Positions 53,501 to 64,000 of a DNA stretch of 64,000 bases are shown here, piece by piece. Position numbers and translations under genes: made by a program. Numbering within the stretch: the stretch's first letter is position 1; the number at the start of each line of letters is the position of its first letter. Source of the stretch: Strigamia acuminata (lineage: Eukaryota > Arthropoda > Chilopoda > Geophilomorpha > Linotaeniidae); the NCBI GenBank assembly GCA_949358305.1, contig OX442316.1:14136001-14200000 (forward strand), in the 5' to 3' direction. The notes below the pieces were generated by a model, which saw only the letters and a list, made by a program, of their open reading frames with translations, made no database searches and had not been told where the DNA came from.

Positions 53501-55356
53501 AAAATTTGAAATGTTTGGGAGTGTGTAACTCAATTATCTAAAGGTGCGAGGTGCTGAAACTTGGTGAGTGTCTTAGGGATGAGTCAAGGAAGTGCCAAAA
53601 AAAGTTTGGGAGGTTTTCTGTGTATGGTTTTCTTTTTATGGGTGTTTGAAGTCGGGTGCGATTTCGGAAAAATTTGAAAAGTTCGAAAAAGGTTGCAGTG
53701 TTTGGGATCGTGTTACTCGAGTATCTGAAGGTGCGAGGTGCTGAAACTTGGTGAGTGTCTTAGGGATGAGTCACGGAAGTGCCAAAATAAGTTTGGGAGG
53801 TTTCCTGTGTATGGTTTTCTTTTTATGGGTGTTTGAAGTCGGGTGCGATTTCGGAAAAAGGTGCTATGTTTGTGAGTGTGTAACTCAAGTATCTGAAGGT
53901 GTGAGGTGCTGAAACTTGGTGAGTGTGTTAGGGATGAGTCAAGGAAGTGCCAAAATAAGTTTGGGAGGTTTCCTGTGTATGGTTTTCTTTTTATGGGTGT
54001 TTGAAGTCGGGTGCGATTTCGGGAAAAGGTGCTATGTTTGTGAGTGTGTAACTCAAGTATCTGAAGGTGTGAGGTGCTGAAACTTGGTGAGTGTCTTAGG
54101 GATGAGTCAAGGAAGTGCGAAAAAAGTTTGGGAGGTTTCCTGTGTATGGTTTTCTTTTTATGGGTGTTTGAAGTCGGGTGCGATTTCGGAAAAATTTGAA
54201 AAGTTCGAAAAAGGTTGCAGTGTTTGTGAGTATGTAACTCAAGTATCTGCAGGTGCGAGGTGCTGAAACTTGGTGAGTGTCTTAGGGATGAGTCAAGGAA
54301 GTGCCAAAATAGGTTTGGGAGGTTTCCTGTGTATGGTTTTCTTTTTATGGGTGTTTGAAGTCGGGTGCGATTTCGGGAAAAGGTGCTATGTTTGTGAGTG
54401 TGTAACTCAAGTATCTGCAGGTGCGAGGTGCTGAAACTTGGTGAGTGTCTTAGGGATGAGTCAAGGAAGTGCCAAAATAAGTTTGGGAGGTTTCCTGTGT
54501 ATGGTTTTCTTTTTATGGGTGTTTGAAGTCGGGTGCGATTTCGGAAAAATTTGAAAAGTTCGAAAAAGGTTGCAGTGTTTGTGAGTATGTAACTCAAGTA
54601 TCTGCAGGTGCGAGGTGCTGAAACTTGGTGAGTGTCTTAGGGATGAGTCAAGGAAGTGCCAAAATAGGTTTGGGAGGTTTCCTGTGTATGGTTTTCTTTT
54701 TATGGGTGTTTGAAGTCGGGTGCGATTTCGGAAAAATTTGAAATGTTTGGGAGTGTGTAACTCAATTATCTAAAGGTGCGAGGTGCTGAAACTTGGTGAG
54801 TGTCTTAGGGATGAGTCAAGGAAGTGCGAAAAAAGTTTGGGAGGTTTCCTGTGTATGGTTTTCTTTTTATGGGTGTTTGAAGTCGGGTGCGATTTCGGAA
54901 AAATTTGAAAAGTTCGAAAAAGGTTGCAGTGTTTGTGAGTATGTAACTCAAGTATCTGCAGGTGCGAGGTGCTGAAACTTGGTGAGTGTCTTAGGGATGA
55001 GTCAAGGAAGTGCCAAAATAAGTTTGGGAGGTTTCCTGTGTATGGTTTTCTTTTTATGGGTGTTTGAAGTCGGGTGCGATTTCGGAAAAATTTGAAAAGT
55101 TCGAAAAAGGTTGCAGTGTTTGTGAGTATGTAACTCAAGTATCTGCAGGTGCGAGGTGCTGAAACTTGGTGAGTGTCTTAGGGATGAGTCAAGGAAGTGC
55201 CAAAATAGGTTTGGGAGGTTTCCTGTGTATGGTTTTCTTTTTATGGGTGTTTGAAGTCGGGTGCGATTTCGGAAAAATTTGAAATGTTTGGGAGTGTGTA
55301 ACTCAATTATCTAAAGGTGCGAGGTGCTGAAACTTGGTGAGTGTCTTAGGGATGAG

Positions 55357-58300
55357 TCAAGGAAGTGCCAAAAAAAGTTTGGGAGGTTTCCTGTGTATGG
55401 TTTTCTTTTTATGGGTGTTTGAAGTCGGGTGAGATTTCGGAAAAATTTGAAAAGTTCGAATAAGGTTACAGTGTTTGTGAGTATGTAACTCTATTATCTG
55501 AAGGTGCGAGGTGCTGAAACTTCGTGAGTGTCTTAGGGATGAGTCAAGGAAGTGCCAAAAAAAGTTTGGGAGGTTTCCTGTGTATGGTTTTCTTTTTATG
55601 GGTGTTTGAAGTCGGGTGCGATTTCGGAAAAATTTGAAAAGTTCGAAAAAGGTTGCAGTGTTTGTGAGTATGTAACTCAAGTATCTGCAGGTGCGAGGTG
55701 CTGAAACTTGGTGAGTGTCTTAGGGATGAGTCAAGGAAGTGCCAAAATAAGTTTGGGAGGTTTCCTGTGTATGGTTTTCTTTTTATGGGTGTTTGAAGTC
55801 GGGTGCGATTTCGGGAAAAGGTGCTATGTTTGTGAGTGTGTAACTCAAGTATCTGAAGGTGCGAGGTCCTGAAACTTGGTGAGTGTCTTAGGGATGAGTC
55901 AAGGAAGTGCCAAAAAAAGTTTGGGAGGTTTCCTGTGTATGGTTTTCCTCTTATGGGTGTTTGAAGTCGGGTGCGATTTCGGAAAAATTTGAAAAGTTCG
56001 AAAAAGGTTGCAGTGTTTGTGAGTATGTAACTCAAGTATCTGCAGGTGCGAGGTGCTGAAACTTGGTGAGTGTCTTAGGGATGAGTCAAGGAAGTGCCAA
56101 ACAAAGTTTGGGAGGTTTCCTGTGTATGGTTTTCTTTTTATGGGTGTTTGAAGTCGGGTGAGATTTCGGAAAAATTTGAAAAGTTCGAATAAGGTTACAG
56201 TGTTTGTGAGTATGTAACTCTATTATCTGAAGGTGCGAGGTGCTGAAACTTCGTGAGTGTCTTAGGGATGAGTCAAGGAAGTGCCAAAAAAAGTTTGGGA
56301 GGTTTCCTGTGTATGGTTTTCTTTTTATGGGTGTTTGAAGTCGGGTGCGATTTCGGAAAAATTTGAAAAGTTCGAAAAAGGTTGCAGTGTTTGTGAGTAT
56401 GTAACTCAAGTATCTGCAGGTGCGAGGTGCTGAAACTTGGTGAGTGTCTTAGGGATGAGTCAAGGAAGTGCCAAAATAAGTTTGGGAGGTTTCCTGTGTA
56501 TGGTTTTCTTTTTATGGGTGTTTGAAGTCGGGTGCGATTTCGGGAAAAGGTGCTATGTTTGTGAGTGTGTAACTCAAGTATCTGAAGGTGCGAGGTCCTG
56601 AAACTTGGTGAGTGTCTTAGGGATGAGTCAAGGAAGTGCCAAAAAAAGTTTGGGAGGTTTCCTGTGTATGGTTTTCTTTTTATGGGTGTTTGAAGTCGGG
56701 TGCGATTTTGGAAAAATTTGAAATGTTTGGGAGTGTGTAACTCAATTATCTAAAGGTGCGAGGTGCTGAAACTTGGTGAGTGTCTTAGGGATGAGTCAAG
56801 GAAGTGCCAAAAAAAGTTTGGGAGGTTTCCTGTGTATGGTTTTCTTTTTATGGGTGTTTGAAGTCGGGTGCGATTTCGGGAAAAGGTGCTATGTTTGTGA
56901 GTGTGTAACTCAAGTATCTGAAGGTGCGAGGTCCTGAAACTTGGTGAGTGTCTTAGGGATGAGTCAAGGAAGTGCCAAAAAAAGTTTGGGAGGTTTCCTG
57001 TGTATGGTTTTCTTTTTATGGGTGTTTGAAGTCGGGTGCGATTTCGGAAAAATTTGAAATGTTTGGGAGTGTGTAACTCAATTATCTAAAGGTGCGAGGT
57101 GCTGAAACTTGGTGAGTGTCTTAGGGATGAGTCAAGGAAGTGCCAAAAAAAGTTTGGGAGGTTTCCTGTGTATGGTTTTCTTTTTATGGGTGTTTGAAGT
57201 CGGGTGCGATTTCGGGAAAAGGTGCTATGTTTGTGAGTGTGTAACTCAAGTATCTGAAGGTGCGAGGTCCTGAAACTTGGTGAGTGTCTTAGGGATGAGT
57301 CAAGGAAGTGCCAAAAAAAGTTTGGGAGGTTTCCTGTGTATGGTTTTCTTTTTATGGGTGTTTGAAGTCGGGTGCGATTTCGGGAAAAGGTGCTATGTTT
57401 GTGAGTGTGTAACTCAAGTATCTGAAGGTGCGAGGTCCTGAAACTTGGTGAGTGTCTTAGGGATGAGTCAAGGAAGTGCCAAAAAAAGTTTGGGAGGTTT
57501 CCTGTGTATGGTTTTCTTTTTATGGGTGTTTGAAGTCGGGTGCGATTTCGGGAAAAGGTGCTATGTTTGTGAGTGTGTAACTCAAGTATCTGCAGGTGCG
57601 AGGTGCTGAAACTTGGTGAGTGTCTTAGGGATGAGTCAAGGAAGTGCCAAAATAAGTTTGGGAGGTTTCCTGTGTATGGTTTTCTTTTTATGGGTGTTTG
57701 AAGTCGGGTGCGATTTCGGGAAAAGGTGCTATGTTTGTGAGTGTGTAACTCAAGTATCTGAAGGTGCGAGGTCCTGAAACTTGGTGAGTGTCTTAGGGAT
57801 GAGTCAAGGAAGTGCCAAAAAAAGTTTGGGAGGTTTCCTGTGTATGGTTTTCTTTTTATGGGTGTTTGAAGTCGGGTGCGATTTCGGAAAAATTTGAAAT
57901 GTTTGGGAGTGTGTAACTCAATTATCTAAAGGTGCGAGGTGCTGAAACTTGGTGAGTGTCTTAGGGATGAGTCAAGGAAGTGCCAAAAAAAGTTTGGGAG
58001 GTTTCCTGTGTATGGTTTTCTTTTTATGGGTGTTTGAAGTCGGGTGCGATTTCGGGAAAAGGTGCTATGTTTGTGAGTGTGTAACTCAAGTATCTGAAGG
58101 TGCGAGGTCCTGAAACTTGGTGAGTGTCTTAGGGATGAGTCAAGGAAGTGCCAAAAAAAGTTTGGGAGGTTTCCTGTGTATGGTTTTCCTCTTATGGGTG
58201 TTTGAAGTCGGGTGCGATTTCGGAAAAATTTGAAAAGTTCGAAAAAGGTTGCAGTGTTTGTGAGTATGTAACTCAAGTATCTGCAGGTGCGAGGTGCTGA

Positions 58301-58950
58301 AACTTGGTGAGTGTCTTAGGGATGAGTCAAGGAAGTGCCAAACAAAGTTTGGGAGGTTTCCTGTGTATGGTTTTCTTTTTATGGGTGTTTGAAGTCGGGT
58401 GAGATTTCGGAAAAATTTGAAAAGTTCGAATAAGGTTACAGTGTTTGTGAGTATGTAACTCTATTATCTGAAGGTGCGAGGTGCTGAAACTTCGTGAGTG
58501 TCTTAGGGATGAGTCAAGGAAGTGCCAAAAAAAGTTTGGGAGGTTTCCTGTGTATGGTTTTCTTTTTATGGGTGTTTGAAGTCGGGTGCGATTTCGGAAA
58601 AATTTGAAAAGTTCGAAAAAGGTTGCAGTGTTTGTGAGTATGTAACTCAAGTATCTGCAGGTGCGAGGTGCTGAAACTTGGTGAGTGTCTTAGGGATGAG
58701 TCAAGGAAGTGCCAAAATAAGTTTGGGAGGTTTCCTGTGTATGGTTTTCTTTTTATGGGTGTTTGAAGTCGGGTGCGATTTCGGGAAAAGGTGCTATGTT
58801 TGTGAGTGTGTAACTCAAGTATCTGAAGGTGCGAGGTCCTGAAACTTGGTGAGTGTCTTAGGGATGAGTCAAGGAAGTGCCAAAAAAAGTTTGGGAGGTT
58901 TCCTGTGTATGGTTTTCTTTTTATGGGTGTTTGAAGTCGGGTGCGATTTT
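55357..58950. repeat. 2,241-bp higher-order repeat in the satellite
   Basis: Variants TTCGAATAAGGTTACAG and GCGATTTTGGAAAAA recur at 2,241 bp (e.g. 56702 and 58943), with a further nearby partial repeat at about 670-730 bp spacing. Confidence 0.75.
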
Positions 58951-60548
58951 GGAAAAATTTGAAATGTTTGGGAGTGTGTAACTCAATTATCTAAAGGTGC
59001 GAGGTGCTGAAACTTGGTGAGTGTCTTAGGGATGAGTCAAGGAAGTGCCAAAAAAAGTTTGGGAGGTTTCCTGTGTATGGTTTTCTTTTTATGGGTGTTT
59101 GAAGTCGGGTGCGATTTCGGGAAAAGGTGCTATGTTTGTGAGTGTGTAACTCAAGTATCTGAAGGTGCGAGGTCCTGAAACTTGGTGAGTGTCTTAGGGA
59201 TGAGTCAAGGAAGTGCCAAAAAAAGTTTGGGAGGTTTCCTGTGTATGGTTTTCTTTTTATGGGTGTTTGAAGTCGGGTGCGATTTCGGAAAAATTTGAAA
59301 TGTTTGGGAGTGTGTAACTCAATTATCTAAAGGTGCGAGGTGCTGAAACTTGGTGAGTGTCTTAGGGATGAGTCAAGGAAGTGCCAAAAAAAGTTTGGGA
59401 GGTTTCCTGTGTATGGTTTTCTTTTTATGGGTGTTTGAAGTCGGGTGCGATTTCGGGAAAAGGTGCTATGTTTGTGAGTGTGTAACTCAAGTATCTGAAG
59501 GTGCGAGGTCCTGAAACTTGGTGAGTGTCTTAGGGATGAGTCAAGGAAGTGCCAAAAAAAGTTTGGGAGGTTTCCTGTGTATGGTTTTCTTTTTATGGGT
59601 GTTTGAAGTCGGGTGCGATTTTGGAAAAATTTGAAATGTTTGGGAGTGTGTAACTCAATTATCTAAAGGTGCGAGGTGCTGAAACTTGGTGAGTGTCTTA
59701 GGGATGAGTCAAGGAAGTGCCAAAAAAAGTTTGGGAGGTTTCCTGTGTATGGTTTTCTTTTTATGGGTGTTTGAAGTCGGGTGCGATTTCGGGAAAAGGT
59801 GCTATGTTTGTGAGTGTGTAACTCAAGTATCTGAAGGTGCGAGGTCCTGAAACTTGGTGAGTGTCTTAGGGATGAGTCAAGGAAGTGCCAAAAAAAGTTT
59901 GGGAGGTTTCCTGTGTATGGTTTTCTTTTTATGGGTGTTTGAAGTCGGGTGCGATTTCGGAAAAATTTGAAATGTTTGGGAGTGTGTAACTCAATTATCT
60001 AAAGGTGCGAGGTGCTGAAACTTGGTGAGTGTCTTAGGGATGAGTCAAGGAAGTGCCAAAAAAAGTTTGGGAGGTTTCCTGTGTATGGTTTTCTTTTTAT
60101 GGGTGTTTGAAGTCGGGTGCGATTTCGGGAAAAGGTGCTATGTTTGTGAGTGTGTAACTCAAGTATCTGAAGGTGCGAGGTCCTGAAACTTGGTGAGTGT
60201 CTTAGGGATGAGTCAAGGAAGTGCCAAAAAAAGTTTGGGAGGTTTCCTGTGTATGGTTTTCTTTTTATGGGTGTTTGAAGTCGGGTGCGATTTCGGGAAA
60301 AGGTGCTATGTTTGTGAGTGTGTAACTCAAGTATCTGAAGGTGCGAGGTCCTGAAACTTGGTGAGTGTCTTAGGGATGAGTCAAGGAAGTGCCAAAAAAA
60401 GTTTGGGAGGTTTCCTGTGTATGGTTTTCTTTTTATGGGTGTTTGAAGTCGGGTGCGATTTCGGGAAAAGGTGCTATGTTTGTGAGTGTGTAACTCAAGT
60501 ATCTGCAGGTGCGAGGTGCTGAAACTTGGTGAGTGTCTTAGGGATGAG

Positions 60549-63500
60549 TCAAGGAAGTGCCAAAATAAGTTTGGGAGGTTTCCTGTGTATGGTTTTCTTT
60601 TTATGGGTGTTTGAAGTCGGGTGCGATTTCGGAAAAATTTGAAAAGTTCGAAAAAGGTTGCAGTGTTTGTGAGTATGTAACTCCAGTATCTGCAGGTGCG
60701 AGGTGCTGAAACTTGGTGAGTGTCTTAGGGATGAGTCAAGGAAGTGCCAAAATAAGTTTGGGAGGTTTCCTGTGTATGGTTTTCTTTTTATGGGTGTTTG
60801 AAGTCGGGTGCGATTTCGGGAAAAGGTGCTATGTTTGTGAGTGTGTAACTCAAGTATCTGAAGGTGCGAGGTCCTGAAACTTGGTGAGTGTCTTAGGGAT
60901 GAGTCAAGGAAGTGCCAAAAAAAGTTTGGGAGGTTTCCTGTGTATGGTTTTCCTCTTATGGGTGTTTGAAGTCGGGTGCGATTTCGGAAAAATTTGAAAA
61001 GTTCGAAAAAGGTTGCAGTGTTTGTGAGTATGTAACTCAAGTATCTGAAGGTGCGAGGTGCTGAAACTTGGTGAGTGTCTTAGGGATGAGTCAAGGAAGT
61101 GCCAAAATAAGTTTGGGAGGTTTCCTGTGTATGGTTTTCTTTTTATGGGTGTTTGAAGTCGGGTGCGATTTCGGGAAAAGGTGCTATGTTTGTGAGTGTG
61201 TAACTCAAGTATCTGAAGGTGCGAGGTCCTGAAACTTGGTAAGTGTCTTAGGGATGAGTCAAGGAAGTGCCAAAAAAGTTTGGGAGGTTTCCTGTGTATG
61301 GTTTTCTTTTTATGGGTGTTTGAAGTCGGGTGCGATTTCGGAAAAATTTGAAAAGTTCGAAAAAGGTTGCAGTGTTTGTGAGTATGTAACTCAAGTATCT
61401 GCAGGTGCGAGGTGCTGAAACTTGGTGAGTGTCTTAGGGATGAGTCAAGGAAGTGCCAAAATAAGTTTGGGAGGTTTCCTGTGTATGGTTTTCTTTTTAT
61501 GGGTGTTTGAAGTCGGGTGCGATTTCGGGAAAAGGTGCTATGTTTGTGAGTGTGTAACTCAAGTATCTGAAGGTGCGAGGTCCTGAAACTTGGTGAGTGT
61601 CTTAGGGATGAGTCAAGGAAGTGCCAAAAAAAGTTTGGGAGGTTTCCTGTGTATGGTTTTCTTTTTATGGGTGTTTGAAGTCGGGTGCGATTTCGGAAAA
61701 ATTTGAAATGTTTGGGAGTGTGTAACTCAATTATCTAAAGGTGCGAGGTGCTGAAACTTGGTGAGTGTCTTAGGGATGAGTCAAGGAAGTGCCAAAAAAG
61801 TTTGGGAGGTTTCCTGTGTATGGTTTTCTTTTTATGGGTGTTTGAAGTCGGGTGCGATTTCGGAAAAATTTGAAAAGTTCGAAAAAGGTTACAGTGTTTG
61901 TGAGTATGTAACTCTATTATCTGAAGGTGCGAGGTGCTGAAACTTCGTGAGTGTCTTAGGGATGAGTCAAGGAAGTGCCAAAAAAAGTTTGGGAGGTTTC
62001 CTGTGTATGGTTTTCTTTTTATGGGTGTTTGAAGTCGGGTGCGATTTCGGAAAAATTTGAAAAGTTCGAAAAAGGTTGCAGTGTTTGTGAGTATGTAACT
62101 CAAGTATCTGCAGGTGCGAGGTGCTGAAACTTGGTGAGTGTCTTAGGGATGAGTCAAGGAAGTGCCAAAATAAGTTTGGGAGGTTTCCTGTGTATGGTTT
62201 TCTTTTTATGGGTGTTTGAAGTCGGGTGCGATTTCGGAAAAATTTGAAAAGTTCGAAAAAGGTTGCAGTGTTTGTGAGTATGTAACTCAAGTATCTGCAG
62301 GTGCGAGGTGCTGAAACTTGGTGAGTGTCTTAGGGATGAGTCAAGGAAGTGCGAAAAAAGGTTTGGGAGGTTTCCTGTGTATGGTTTTCTTTTTATAGGT
62401 GTTTGAAGTCGGGTGCGATTTCGGAAAAATTTGAAAAGTTCGAAAAAGGTTGCAGTGTTTGGGATCGTGTTACTCGAGTATCTGAAGGTGCGAGGTGCTG
62501 AAACTTGGTGAGTGTCTTAGGGATGAGTCAAGGAAGTGCCAAAAAAAGTTTGGGAGGTTTCCTGTGTATGGTTTTCCTTTTATGGGTGTTTGAAGTCGGG
62601 TGCGATTTCGGAAAAATTTGAAAAGTTCGAAAAAGGTTGCAGTGTTTGGGATCGTGTTACTCGAGTATCTGAAGGTGCGAGGTGCTGAAACTTGGTGAGT
62701 GTCTTAGGGATGAGTCACGGAAGTGCCAAAATAAGTTTGGGAGGTTTCCTGTGTATGGTTTTCTTTTTATGGGTGTTTGAAGTCGGGTGCGATTTCGGGA
62801 AAAGGTGCTATGTTTGTGAGTGTGTAACTCAAGTATCTGAAGGTGCGAGGTCCTGAAACTTGGTGAGTGTCTTAGGGATGAGTCAAGGAAGTGCCAAAAA
62901 AAGTTTGGGAGGTTTCCTGTGTATGGTTTTCTTTTTATGGGTGTTTGAAGTCGGGTGCGATTTCGGGAAAAGGTGCTATGTTTGTGAGTGTGTAACTCAA
63001 GTATCTGCAGGTGCGAGGTGCTGAAACTTGGTGAGTGTCTTAGGGATGAGTCAAGGAAGTGCCAAAATAAGTTTGGGAGGTTTCCTGTGTATGGTTTTCT
63101 TTTTATGGGTGTTTGAAGTCGGGTGCGATTTCGGAAAAATTTGAAAAGTTCGAAAAAGGTTGCAGTGTTTGTGAGTATGTAACTCCAGTATCTGCAGGTG
63201 CGAGGTGCTGAAACTTGGTGAGTGTCTTAGGGATGAGTCAAGGAAGTGCCAAAATAAGTTTGGGAGGTTTCCTGTGTATGGTTTTCTTTTTATGGGTGTT
63301 TGAAGTCGGGTGCGATTTCGGGAAAAGGTGCTATGTTTGTGAGTGTGTAACTCAAGTATCTGAAGGTGCGAGGTCCTGAAACTTGGTGAGTGTCTTAGGG
63401 ATGAGTCAAGGAAGTGCCAAAAAAAGTTTGGGAGGTTTCCTGTGTATGGTTTTCCTCTTATGGGTGTTTGAAGTCGGGTGCGATTTCGGAAAAATTTGAA

Positions 63501-64000
63501 AAGTTCGAAAAAGGTTGCAGTGTTTGTGAGTATGTAACTCAAGTATCTGAAGGTGCGAGGTGCTGAAACTTGGTGAGTGTCTTAGGGATGAGTCAAGGAA
63601 GTGCCAAAATAAGTTTGGGAGGTTTCCTGTGTATGGTTTTCTTTTTATGGGTGTTTGAAGTCGGGTGCGATTTCGGGAAAAGGTGCTATGTTTGTGAGTG
63701 TGTAACTCAAGTATCTGAAGGTGCGAGGTCCTGAAACTTGGTAAGTGTCTTAGGGATGAGTCAAGGAAGTGCCAAAAAAGTTTGGGAGGTTTCCTGTGTA
63801 TGGTTTTCTTTTTATGGGTGTTTGAAGTCGGGTGCGATTTCGGAAAAATTTGAAAAGTTCGAAAAAGGTTGCAGTGTTTGTGAGTATGTAACTCAAGTAT
63901 CTGCAGGTGCGAGGTGCTGAAACTTGGTGAGTGTCTTAGGGATGAGTCAAGGAAGTGCCAAAATAAGTTTGGGAGGTTTCCTGTGTATGGTTTTCTTTTT
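60549..64000. repeat. 2,502-bp higher-order repeat in the satellite
   Basis: GTAACTCCAGTATC (60681 and 63183, counting from CTCCAG) and ACTTGGTAAGTGTC (61231 and 63733, counting from GAAAC) recur at 2,502 bp. The second copy runs to the window edge. Confidence 0.82.

Larger units (their letters stand above)
36454..64000. repeat. Satellite array, 187-bp and 168-bp monomers, >27.5 kb
   Basis: Continuous tandem array from 36454 to the window end, roughly 150 monomers. The monomer starts AGGTTTCCTGTGTATGG and ends near AAGTTTGGG. Three main forms occur: a 187-bp form; a 168-bp form with GGGAAAAGGTGCTATG; and another 168-bp form with TTTGAAATGTTTGGGAG. The two short forms differ from the long one by different 19-bp deletions in the same A/G-rich segment. 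Diagnostic variants (GGTGCTG/GGTCCTG/GGCCCTG; CCAAAATAAG/CCAAACAAAG/GCGAAAAAAAG) let copies be phased into higher-order repeats. Homogeneous 167/168-bp runs occupy about 38080-39700. Long minus-strand frames repeat through it but have no ATG start. The true array end is outside the window. Confidence 0.97.

Noticed and set aside
36379-63920. Dozens of 60-294 codon frames in the satellite, both strands
   Set aside because: They repeat with the monomer; the minus-strand set checked begins at TTG and not ATG, and none has a domain. Treated as by-products of the repeat.
36454-64000. CRISPR array or CENP-B-box satellite
   Set aside because: Monomers are contiguous without unique spacers, and I found no match to the CENP-B box consensus in the monomer.

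Overview
The window looks like the genome of a protostome invertebrate. It is probably an arthropod, possibly a chelicerate, but the sequence alone does not settle the lineage. The support is AT-rich intergenic DNA, GT-AG splice signals, AATAAA poly(A) signals, Toll-type receptors with two cysteine-flanked leucine-rich-repeat (LRR) blocks, a sushi/fucolectin-type secreted protein, DNA-transposon MITEs, a Ty3/Gypsy element and a large satellite array. All host genes lie on the minus strand.

Layout: (1) 1-1.33 kb: the 5' exons of a secreted sushi + F5/8-fucolectin-like protein, with the rest of the gene beyond the left edge. (2) 2.1-3.4 kb: a MITE carrying a CACGTG-rich minisatellite, with a 609-bp solo LTR inserted in the last bases of its terminal repeat. 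(3) 4.0-34.7 kb: a tandem array of Toll-like receptor genes. TLR-A (4022-6862) and TLR-B (10628-13522) are intact. A truncated pseudogene (8485-9146) lies between them. TLR-C is split in two (14340-16650 and 30152-30661) and TLR-D (31840-34632) is intact. TLR-A and the pseudogene share an upstream 31-bp non-coding exon and paralogous flanks, so the array grew by segmental duplication. (4) 16651-30151: a 13.5-kb Ty3/Gypsy retrotransposon inserted in the TLR-C coding region. Its 1018-bp LTRs show no difference I can find, and it is flanked by a 4-bp target duplication. It has gag, pol in the -1 frame behind two tandem A AAA AAC heptamers, and a 921-codon third ORF of unknown function in the env position whose ATG directly follows a good splice acceptor. 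(5) 34.8-35.3 kb: a dead mariner-like relic. (6) 36454 to the right edge: over 27.5 kb of satellite built from 187-bp and 168-bp monomers in nested higher-order repeats.

Working together: the cluster is an innate-immunity neighbourhood, with a putative secreted lectin-like recognition protein next to several membrane Toll receptors. The receptors have nearly uniform TIR signalling domains but divergent ectodomains, and mosaic similarity suggests gene conversion. Transposon insertion, point mutation and duplication are actively changing the gene set. The most unusual items are the retroelement's third ORF with its apparent splicing and frameshift signals, the very recent knock-out of TLR-C, and the two-size-class satellite.
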